This document shows positions 1 to 6,133 of a DNA stretch of 21,181 bases, in pieces; positions within the stretch are counted from its first letter, which is position 1; every line of letters begins with the position of its first letter. The notes under the pieces were generated by a model. That model made no database searches and was not told the DNA's origin. It saw only the letters and a program-made list of their open reading frames with translations. Source of the stretch: HXMU1420-2 sp040830545. GTDB lineage: Bacteria > Pseudomonadota > Alphaproteobacteria > Rhodobacterales > Rhodobacteraceae. The DNA lies in NCBI GenBank assembly GCA_040830545.1, contig JBFOMB010000062.1, positions 1 through 21,181 of the forward strand, in the 5' to 3' direction. Position numbers and translations under genes: made by a program.

Positions 1-108
1 CGGTCGCTCACGCCCGGTGGGCGTGTTCAGGCACTTCGCAAACTGAAAAATGCTGGTTTGTCCGGCGATGTCACACGGTTGACGCGACGGCGGATCTGGC
101 TGGGCTGA
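1..108 (+). CDS. 3' end of an unidentified protein (partial)
   Basis: Frame 1 is open from the first base of the window to a TGA at 106-108 and gives 35 residues, including TPGGRVQALRKLKNAGLSG and ending RIWLG. The peptide is basic and looks like a genuine C-terminus, but I do not recognise the family and assign no function. It converges on the cyclotransferase-like gene that ends at 173. The 64 bases between them contain a short T-run (120-125) and no convincing terminator hairpin. The gene starts outside the window. Confidence 0.5.
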   Translation, partial: RSLTPGGRVQALRKLKNAGLSGDVTRLTRRRIWLG

Positions 109-172
109 GGAGCACCTGTTTTTTGGGAGCATGGGGCCCTCAAACATGTTGTGGGCCTTGTGTGCGCACCGT

Positions 173-760
173 CTAAGGTTTCCACGCGCGATCAGACATA
201 GGCATGAGGCAAGCGTCACAGTCACGAAGCCACCCATCAACGACACTTCGTTCTGCGTCGTTAAGCTGCTGGTGACGCGGATAGATCGGTGCAGCCCTGT
301 CATCCAGAACGGGCGCGTCCCAACCGCTGGTCGTGGCAAAGAAATCGACAGCACCTTGCGTGCCAAATACATTCAGATACCCCTGAACGACCACATCCAG
401 ATAGCTGAGAAGAATGGGATGCGCTTTTCCAGCCTGAGAGGCACGTTCGGTCGGTACGGTGTAGATCGCAACATCCAGCGCACGATCAACCGGGTGGGTC
501 ACCTGCTCTGATGCGGGAAGCCGATCATAGGCCCACTCCCGTTCGTCCAATGCTGCCCAGTCATTGTTCGGCACATGGGCGATCATGCCCTCGATTTCGC
601 ATTCCGGGTCGGGTTCGATGGTCAGAAACGCGACCTCTCTCAAGTCCGTATGCCGCCAAGTACGTCGCCACCCGCGCAGCCGGGCCTGATGCGGGTTGGG
701 GAAGTCATGTGTGGCCAGGTTGACCAGACTGCCGTAGCCAAAGAAATAGGGCTCTGCCAT
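173..760 (-). CDS. Gamma-glutamylcyclotransferase-like protein
   Basis: A 195-residue protein of the gamma-glutamylcyclotransferase (GGCT/AIG2-like) fold. The N-terminus carries the family's substrate-loop motif, FGYGSL, at about residues 7-12, and a conserved acidic stretch follows with E75 in DEREWAYDR as candidate general acid/base. Family members cyclise gamma-glutamyl groups to 5-oxoproline; the exact substrate cannot be read from the sequence. The ATG at 760 was chosen because it is preceded by an AGAGGCAAC Shine-Dalgarno region and puts the motif close to the N-terminus. The frame stays open upstream to 940, but that part overlaps the divergent metallopeptidase gene and has no family similarity. 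The protein is expected to be cytosolic; no signal peptide is seen. Confidence 0.85.
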   Translation of the reverse strand: MAEPYFFGYGSLVNLATHDFPNPHQARLRGWRRTWRHTDLREVAFLTIEPDPECEIEGMIAHVPNNDWAALDEREWAYDRLPASEQVTHPVDRALDVAIYTVPTERASQAGKAHPILLSYLDVVVQGYLNVFGTQGAVDFFATTSGWDAPVLDDRAAPIYPRHQQLNDAERSVVDGWLRDCDACLMPMSDRAWKP

Positions 761-819
761 GTTGCCTCTCTTGGGGTCGTGCCGCAGCATGTTTCCGGCA
801 AGTGGTCGGGAATTGCAAC

Positions 820-825
820 GGAGGT
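820..825 (+). promoter_or_regulatory. Ribosome binding site deciding the TTG start of the metallopeptidase
   Basis: GGAGGT sits six bases before the TTG at 831 and is the only good Shine-Dalgarno sequence near the 5' end of this gene. It is the main reason for preferring TTG 831 over the upstream in-frame ATGs. Confidence 0.6.
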
Positions 826-830
826 CGGGG

Positions 831-1208
831 TTGGGCGAGGATCTGGAGACATTGGCGGCGAAGGCGGTTGAAGGACTGCCAGAGCCGTTTCGGTCCGTCG
901 CACTGGAGATCGCGATCAACGTGGCGGATTGGCCGTCCAATCAAATGCTGACCGAACTTGATATTGACGATCCGCTTGAGTTGACCGGCCTATACGAAGG
1001 TATCCCGCTGACAGAGAAATCCCTGATCGACCAGCCGTTGATGCCGGACGTCATCTGGCTATTTCGCGAGCCGATTCTGGATGAATGGCGTTCGCGCGGA
1101 AATGTGACCTTGACCGAATTGGTGACACACATCGTGGTGCATGAGTTGGCGCATCATTTTGGATGGACCGACGCGCAGATTGCAGAGATTGATCCGTGGT
1201 GGGAGTGA
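831..1208 (+). CDS. Small zincin-like metallopeptidase (HExxH), TTG start
   Basis: A 125-residue protein of the DUF1025 / metallopeptidase family with zincin fold. The zinc-binding motif HELAHH is at residues 104-109, followed by GWTD, and the family core around LTGLYEGIPLTEKS is intact at about 51-64. Biological substrates of this family are, to my knowledge, not well defined. The start is the TTG at 831, because GGAGG lies at 820-824 with a six-base spacer and the resulting N-terminus (GEDLETLAAKAVEGLPEPF) matches the family's usual beginning and length. In-frame ATGs at 759 and 789 lack a ribosome binding site, and the one at 759 would overlap the start of the divergent gene. The product is probably cytosolic. 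The coding sequence ends just before a REP-like hairpin at a convergent junction. Confidence 0.82.
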   Translation: MGEDLETLAAKAVEGLPEPFRSVALEIAINVADWPSNQMLTELDIDDPLELTGLYEGIPLTEKSLIDQPLMPDVIWLFREPILDEWRSRGNVTLTELVTHIVVHELAHHFGWTDAQIAEIDPWWE

Positions 1209-1224
1209 TCCCCCGAAACAATGA

Positions 1225-1247
1225 GACCCCGGGTCAGGCCCGGGGTC
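1225..1247. repeat. REP-like perfect hairpin between convergent genes
   Basis: Nine-base arms GACCCCGGG and CCCGGGGTC pair perfectly around the loop TCAGG. It lies between the metallopeptidase (+, stop 1208) and the membrane protein (-, stop 1275). Arms and loop closely resemble the two hairpins at 5343-5363 and 5383-5403. No T-run follows on either strand, so it is better described as a REP-type extragenic palindrome that may act as a bidirectional transcript 3' end than as a classical intrinsic terminator. Confidence 0.7.
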
Positions 1248-1274
1248 ACGTTGCGTCCAAAAAACTGGTGCGGT

Positions 1275-1925
1275 TTACAGTCGTTCTTGCGGGACCAGTC
1301 GGGCAAACGGATCCCGTTCCGCCTCGAAACGATCGCGTTCCTCTTCGAACGTAGGGAAGTGCAGTCCTTCGGTCCAGCGGGCAGGTAGCCAGCCCGCCCA
1401 GCGTTCCAGACGTGCGGACATTCGGTTGGCCCAATCCCTGACCTGTCCTGCCCGTTTGGGGTTGCGCCGCTCGACCCGACGATGCCAGCGCGCAATGCCG
1501 TCATGCACACGGTCTGGACCCAAAGAGAAATAGGTGATCGCTCCGACCGAGACCATGAACAGCGCGAAGATCGGCAGCATCCATGGGTTCCAGATCATCG
1601 CGGCCATAGTGAATATGACCAGCGAAAGACGCCAGCTGGGCTGGAACCCGGTCTTGCGTGTGGTCTTCGTCGTCTCCGGTGTATCGGGCCGTTCAATGAG
1701 TGCATTCGAAGGCTCGATAATTGGTTCGTTGATGGTCTCAACGTGCCGTTTCAGGCGGGCCACAGTCGGCTTTGCTTCAGGTACGGCCCGTTCGACTGGT
1801 GTTTCATTTTGTTCTTGGTTCAGCAAATCGCGAATGGCCGCGACTGCATGTGCGGTGTCCTCCGGGTGTGCCTCGCCTTCCAACGGTGCAGGCGACCCTT
1901 CGGTAGGGTTAGCTTTGTACAACAT
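1275..1925 (-). CDS. Hypothetical membrane protein
   Basis: A 216-residue protein of unrecognised family. The first 90 residues are acidic, polar and probably disordered (rich in E, P and T). Residues about 100-135 are strongly hydrophobic (LVIFTMAAMIWNP, then WMLPIFALFMVSVGAITYF) and could form two closely spaced membrane segments or a hairpin. The C-terminal 80 residues are very basic and aromatic, rich in R and W, and would be cytoplasmic by the positive-inside rule. The ATG at 1925 has GAGGTCCGAG directly upstream. It is monocistronic between a REP-like hairpin and the end of nadE. No catalytic motif is visible and no function is proposed. Confidence 0.75.
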   Translation of the reverse strand: MLYKANPTEGSPAPLEGEAHPEDTAHAVAAIRDLLNQEQNETPVERAVPEAKPTVARLKRHVETINEPIIEPSNALIERPDTPETTKTTRKTGFQPSWRLSLVIFTMAAMIWNPWMLPIFALFMVSVGAITYFSLGPDRVHDGIARWHRRVERRNPKRAGQVRDWANRMSARLERWAGWLPARWTEGLHFPTFEEERDRFEAERDPFARLVPQERL

Positions 1926-2108
1926 CTCGGACCTCGAGTGGTATTGAGGTGATTACTCATCCGGTCCACGATCTTTACGCCGTGATCAACCGGACACTGC
2001 CCGAATAAATGTCTTGCCTGTGGATTGCCGCCATCCCACGTGTCAGAAATGCGCGACAATTGCGCGTTTCTAGCGGCTGAATTGTGGCCGAATTAAGGCC
2101 GATGGGGC

Positions 2109-3767
2109 CTAGGTCGGGTCGCGCCATCGATTTGCGATAGGGTATCGGCGGTCCAGCCAGAACGCCCGTTCTGTCAAACGCGTGCCTGGGGCGGACTGGA
2201 AGCGTTTGTATTCGCTGATAAAAACCAAGTGTTCGATCCGTTTTGCGACGTCGCGTTCAAACCCGGCGTCTACACAATCCTCGACCGAACCGTCGCGATC
2301 CACCAATATTTCCAAAATTGCATCCAATTCCGGATAATCCGGCAGACTGTCGCTGTCTTTCTGATCCTCGCGCAGTTCCGCGCTGGGTGGTTTGTCGATC
2401 ACGCGCTGAGGAATCACGACGCCCTCAGGCCCTTTCATCCAATCTCGGTGGTTACTGTTCCGCCAACGGCAGGTTTCGAACACGCGGGTTTTGTAGAGAT
2501 CCTTGATCGGGTTATAGCCCCCCGCCATGTCGCCATAGATCGTGGCATAACCGACCGCGACCTCAGACTTGTTGCCAGTGGTCAGCAGCATTTCGCCAAA
2601 CTTGTTGGACAGTGCCATCAACAGAAGGCCGCGCAGGCGGGACTGTATGTTTTCTTCGGTCAGATCAGCGGGCCGGTCCCCGAACAAGGGCGCCAGCGTT
2701 TCCGTCACCGCGCCGCGCGCCTGAGCGATGGGCAGATAGTCATAGTGGCACCCCAGCGCCTTCGCCACAGCCTCGGCATCCTCCAGGCTTTCGCCACTGG
2801 TGTATTCAGACGGCAGCATCACGCAGCGCACGTTTTCGGCCCCCAGCGCATCCGTTGCGATGGTCGCCACGATGGCGGAATCAATGCCGCCAGAGAGCCC
2901 CAGCAGAACCTTGCTGAACCCGGTCTTGCCCATGTAGTCGCGCAGCCCCATCACCATGGCGTGATAGTCCTGTTCCCACACATCAGGGTGTTTCGCCTTT
3001 TCCCCGGCGACGATCTGCCAACCCTCTGGCCCGCGTTCCAGATCGACATGGGTATGGGTTTCATCAAAGGCAGGCATCTGGAAGGCCAGCGCACCACCGG
3101 GGTTCAGCCCAAAGCTCGCCCCGTCGAATACCTGATCGTCCTGTCCGCCGACCATGTTCAGATAAATCAGCGGCAGGCCGGTTTCGACCACGCGCGAGAC
3201 CATAAGGTTCAGTCGCGTGTCAAACCGGCCCCGATGATAGGGCGACCCGTTGGGGACCAACAGGAATTCCGCGCCCGTTTCGGCCAGCGTCTCTGCCACA
3301 TCTTCGTGCCAGGCGTCCTCGCAGATCGGCGACCCAATGCGTGTGTTGCCGACAGAGTACGGCCCGCCCAAGGGACCGGCGTCAAAAATGCGCACCTCGT
3401 CAAAGACGGTTTCATTGGGCAGGTGGTGCTTCAGAACCGTACTGACAATCTGACCGCCGCGGAGGATGAAATACGCGTTGTAAAGAGCGCCATTCTCTAC
3501 CCACGGTCCACCAATGGCCAGCGCGGGGCCTTCGGCACATCGTTCGGCAAGATCCCGCACGGCAGCAATTGCGGCCTGATGGAAGGCGGGTTTCATTACA
3601 AGATCCTGCGTGTTGTAGCCGGTGATGAACATTTCGGGCAGGGCGACCAGATCAGCCTTGGCCTCCCGCCCCTCGCGCCACAGGTCATAGGCCTTGACCG
3701 CATTGCCCGTGATGTCACCGACCGTCGGGTTCAACTGCCCCAGAGTGATCCGAAACCGGTCCGTCAT
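2109..3767 (-). CDS. nadE: Glutamine-dependent NAD+ synthetase
   Basis: A 552-residue two-domain enzyme that makes NAD+ from nicotinic acid adenine dinucleotide, ATP and glutamine, the last step of NAD synthesis, in the cytosol. The N-terminal nitrilase-type glutaminase domain has the Glu-Lys-Cys triad at E45 (LPEMF), K113 (VLKHHLPN) and C149 (GSPICEDAW). The C-terminal ATP-pyrophosphatase domain carries the P-loop SGGIDS at 292-297 and the later GNKSEVAVGY segment. The length is typical of the bacterial glutamine-dependent form. The start is the ATG at 3767, preceded by AGGATAG; the frame stays open to 4157, but that extension overlaps the divergent MORN gene and does not resemble the family. 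The gene stands alone, and no NrtR-type operator or riboswitch was recognised upstream. Confidence 0.95.
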   Translation of the reverse strand: MTDRFRITLGQLNPTVGDITGNAVKAYDLWREGREAKADLVALPEMFITGYNTQDLVMKPAFHQAAIAAVRDLAERCAEGPALAIGGPWVENGALYNAYFILRGGQIVSTVLKHHLPNETVFDEVRIFDAGPLGGPYSVGNTRIGSPICEDAWHEDVAETLAETGAEFLLVPNGSPYHRGRFDTRLNLMVSRVVETGLPLIYLNMVGGQDDQVFDGASFGLNPGGALAFQMPAFDETHTHVDLERGPEGWQIVAGEKAKHPDVWEQDYHAMVMGLRDYMGKTGFSKVLLGLSGGIDSAIVATIATDALGAENVRCVMLPSEYTSGESLEDAEAVAKALGCHYDYLPIAQARGAVTETLAPLFGDRPADLTEENIQSRLRGLLLMALSNKFGEMLLTTGNKSEVAVGYATIYGDMAGGYNPIKDLYKTRVFETCRWRNSNHRDWMKGPEGVVIPQRVIDKPPSAELREDQKDSDSLPDYPELDAILEILVDRDGSVEDCVDAGFERDVAKRIEHLVFISEYKRFQSAPGTRLTERAFWLDRRYPIANRWRDPT

Positions 3768-3922
3768 TGCGCTATCCTGTGCCTGTCCGTCACAGCCGTT
3801 TATCAGATCAGTGGCCAAGGAAAAGAGCGATGCGGCAAAAGGCGTTGCGGCGGGGGGCGCGCTCGAATAGTTTTGGGGCGCCGTGGAGCGTATCCCGGGG
3901 ACGATGGCAGGCAGGACCAGAA

Positions 3923-5326
3923 ATGAAAATTTCGACAGCAGCATACACCGTGGTTTTGACCCTGGCCTTGGCCGGAACGGCGATGGCGCAATCAAGCGAC
4001 GACCAGGTGTTGACCAAGCAGTATGACGACGGCGGCGTGTACGAAGGTACATTCCGTGGTGGCGTGCAGCATGGAACAGGCACCTATCGGCTGCCCAACG
4101 GGTATGAGTACACGGGCGAATGGGTGGACGGAGAAATCCGCGGCCAAGGCATTGCACAGTTCCCCAATGGTTCGGTCTACGAAGGTGAGTTTGCCAAGGG
4201 CAAGCCCGAGGGCATCGGACGGATCACGTTCTCGGACGGGGGTACCTACGAGGGCGAATGGAAGGACGGCGTGATCAACGGCAGCGGCGTGGCGATCTAT
4301 GCCAATGGCGTACGCTACGAGGGCGAGTTCAAGAATGCCCAGCACCATGGTCGCGGTGTGATGCAAAGCCCTGGTGGCTATGAATACAATGGCGACTGGG
4401 TGGACGGCCAGAAACAGGGCAAGGGCACGATTACCTATCCCGATGGCGCGACCTATGAGGGCGACGTGTTCGCCGGGAAACGCGCAGGGTTGGGCAAACT
4501 GATTCTGCCTGATGGTCTGATCTATGATGGTGAGTGGAAGGACGGCCAGATTGACGGAACGGGCGTTCTGACCCAGCCAAACGGCGATGTGTATGAAGGT
4601 CAGCTGGTTGCGGGCCGCCGCGAAGGGGCGGGCAAAGTCACCTATTCAAACGGGGACATCTACGAAGGGGACTTCAAGGATGATCGTCGTGACGGCAAAG
4701 GCACGTTCACCGGGACGGATGGTTACATCTACAACGGCGATTGGCTGGCTGGTCAGATTGAAGGTCAGGGCGAAGTCACTTATCCTGACGGCTCGATCTA
4801 TGTGGGTCAGTTTCGCGCGGACCTTGCAGATGGCGAGGGCAAGATTTCTTACCCCGACGGGTCCAGCTACGAAGGTCAGTGGGTCGCGGGTGTGATCGAC
4901 GGCACGGGAAAGGCCGTCTATGCCAACGGGATCACCTACGAAGGTGAATTCAAGAACGCCAAGAACCATGGCCGCGGTGTAATGACCTATGCGGATGGCT
5001 ATCGCTATGACGGCGAGTGGCAAGATGGCCAGCGTCATGGTGAAGGCACGGCGTCTTATCCGGATGGGTCGGTGTATACCGGGAATTTCGTCAACGGTCA
5101 GCGCGACGGCCAAGGCAAAATCACGATGGCCGACGGGTTCCAATATGATGGCGCGTGGGAAGCAGGTGAAATCAGTGGTGAAGGCGTCGCGACCTATGCC
5201 AATGGTGACATCTATGAGGGCAGCTTTGCCAATGGCAAACGGCAGGGGCAGGGCACCATGCGCTATGCCACGGGTCAGGAACGCAGTGGCAACTGGGACA
5301 ATGGCACGTTGCAGGACGACGGTTGA
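3923..5326 (+). CDS. Secreted MORN-repeat protein
   Basis: A 467-residue protein. Residues 1-22 form a Sec signal peptide (MKISTAAYTVVLTLALAG, cleavage predicted after AMA), so the product should be periplasmic or outer-envelope. After a short linker the rest is MORN repeats: 18 complete units of exactly 23 residues with core YEG-[FW]-x2-G-x2-x-G-x-G, then a truncated nineteenth (QERSGNWDNG). MORN repeats form elongated beta-sheet surfaces, known in other proteins for membrane or protein contacts; the ligand here is unknown. The ATG at 3923 has AGGACC upstream and gives a clean signal peptide. An in-frame ATG at 3830, preceded by GGAAAAG, would bury the signal peptide and is less likely. It is transcribed divergently from nadE with 155 bases between them. 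Confidence 0.9.
   Translation: MKISTAAYTVVLTLALAGTAMAQSSDDQVLTKQYDDGGVYEGTFRGGVQHGTGTYRLPNGYEYTGEWVDGEIRGQGIAQFPNGSVYEGEFAKGKPEGIGRITFSDGGTYEGEWKDGVINGSGVAIYANGVRYEGEFKNAQHHGRGVMQSPGGYEYNGDWVDGQKQGKGTITYPDGATYEGDVFAGKRAGLGKLILPDGLIYDGEWKDGQIDGTGVLTQPNGDVYEGQLVAGRREGAGKVTYSNGDIYEGDFKDDRRDGKGTFTGTDGYIYNGDWLAGQIEGQGEVTYPDGSIYVGQFRADLADGEGKISYPDGSSYEGQWVAGVIDGTGKAVYANGITYEGEFKNAKNHGRGVMTYADGYRYDGEWQDGQRHGEGTASYPDGSVYTGNFVNGQRDGQGKITMADGFQYDGAWEAGEISGEGVATYANGDIYEGSFANGKRQGQGTMRYATGQERSGNWDNGTLQDDG
4034..5275 (+). repeat. 18 tandem 69-bp coding repeats, arranged as two nine-repeat blocks
   Basis: The MORN units fall in perfect 69-base register from 4034 to 5275. Odd and even units alternate between an F-type third position (YEGEF) and a W-type (YxGxW). 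The alternation breaks once, between units 9 and 10, which are both non-W. Units 1-9 (4034-4654) align one-to-one with units 10-18 (4655-5275); for example, units 4-7 share KN-A-HGRGVM and YANG-type blocks with units 13-16. This points to duplication of a 621-base block, since diverged. Confidence 0.85.
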
Positions 5327-5342
5327 GGCGCACGCTGCCGGA

Positions 5343-5363
5343 GTCCCGGACTTGATCCGGGAC
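5343..5363. repeat. REP-like hairpin, first of an inverted pair
   Basis: Arms GTCCCGGA and TCCGGGAC pair perfectly over the loop CTTGA, 16 bases after the MORN stop codon. Its 17-base core is the exact reverse complement of the core of the unit at 5383-5403, giving a BIME-like arrangement of two opposed palindromic units. It lies at a convergent junction and may serve as a transcript 3' end on either strand. Confidence 0.7.
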
Positions 5364-5382
5364 CTCTAGCGCTAAGGTGTAG

Positions 5383-5403
5383 GCCCCGGATCAAGTCCGG
5401 GGC
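5383..5403. repeat. REP-like hairpin, second of an inverted pair
   Basis: Arms GCCCCGGA and TCCGGGGC pair perfectly over the loop TCAAG. Compared with the unit at 1225-1247, the innermost stem pair is A-T instead of G-C, a compensatory change that preserves pairing. It lies 36 bases downstream of the pdeM stop (minus strand). A small A+T palindrome (AAAAG-AG-CTTTT, 5423-5434) lies between the two. Confidence 0.7.
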
Positions 5404-5439
5404 TGCGACATCGATAATTGTCAAAAGAGCTTTTATTGA

Positions 5440-6102
5440 TTACCGGGGCATCGGAATGGCATGCACCGATTGGCCAGTCAGGATAGCGATGGCTTCGGGC
5501 CGCATAAGCGTATTCAATGCCACGTCGTTGCTTCGCAGCCCGCCAGTATAGGTGCCATAAGCTGGCAGAACGATCCGGTCCGCATCCAGCAGAAATGCCG
5601 GACGAGTTATGGTTCGCGCACGTGTTTTGATCTGCGCCTTGGGATGAAAGTGACCCGACACCTCGCCACTTGCACCCGGACGCGCAATGTGCCGGAAGGT
5701 CAGTGGTGGCCGTGGCAGTTCGGACAAATGCGTGCCGCCCAGTTCGACCGGACCGGGATCGTGGTTTCCGGCAATCCAGACCCAGCGACGGCCGGCTTGC
5801 AGGCGTGTGATCCACAGGCGCTCTTCCTCTGGCAGGCTTAGCGCCGCATCCACGTCGTCAAAACTGTCGCCGAGGCACACCACCGTCCCCGCATTGGTCA
5901 GTGTCAGGTCTGCGGCAAGCCGGTTCAGCGTGTCGCGCGTGTCATAGGGGGGCAGAATTGCGCCACTGCGTCGCGCCACCCGCTCGGATTTTCCCAGATG
6001 CAGGTCAGACACGCAGAGCAGGCTTTGATCCGGCCACCAGAGCGCACCGGACCCCATCGCCTGCAACTCGGTTCCAGCAAGGGAGAAGAGGTGGCTGTTC
6101 AT
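5440..6102 (-). CDS. pdeM: Ligase-associated DNA damage response endonuclease PdeM
   Basis: A 220-residue calcineurin-like metallophosphoesterase. All metal-binding blocks are visible: SDLHLGK (D33, H35), GDSFDD (D79), AGNHD (N113, H114) and GHFH (H151, H153). The size and the position directly after an Lhr-type helicase identify it as PdeM, which accompanies an ATP-dependent DNA ligase, a beta-lactamase-fold exonuclease and the helicase in a bacterial repair module. It is cytosolic and presumed to act on DNA. The ATG at 6102 follows the helicase stop by 31 bases with only a weak ACGAG ribosome site, so the two genes probably share a transcript. It ends at the convergent junction with the MORN gene. 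Confidence 0.9.
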   Translation of the reverse strand: MNSHLFSLAGTELQAMGSGALWWPDQSLLCVSDLHLGKSERVARRSGAILPPYDTRDTLNRLAADLTLTNAGTVVCLGDSFDDVDAALSLPEEERLWITRLQAGRRWVWIAGNHDPGPVELGGTHLSELPRPPLTFRHIARPGASGEVSGHFHPKAQIKTRARTITRPAFLLDADRIVLPAYGTYTGGLRSNDVALNTLMRPEAIAILTGQSVHAIPMPR

Positions 6103-6133
6103 AACTCGTTGGTTGCCGAAATTCTGTCTGTAA

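Noticed and set aside
2229..3926. Long open frame (565 codons) on the plus strand opposite nadE
   Set aside because: It is antisense to an unmistakable NAD synthetase, has low-complexity shadow composition and no family motif. It is a product of high G+C codon bias.
3768..4157. N-terminal extension of NadE to 682 residues
   Set aside because: The extra 130 residues overlap the divergent MORN gene and its signal peptide and do not resemble the family; ATG 3767 gives the standard length.
4034..5275. Regular 69-base repeats as a CRISPR array or non-coding minisatellite
   Set aside because: The repeats are in frame, diverge mainly at variable codon positions, and encode clear MORN units; there are no spacers.
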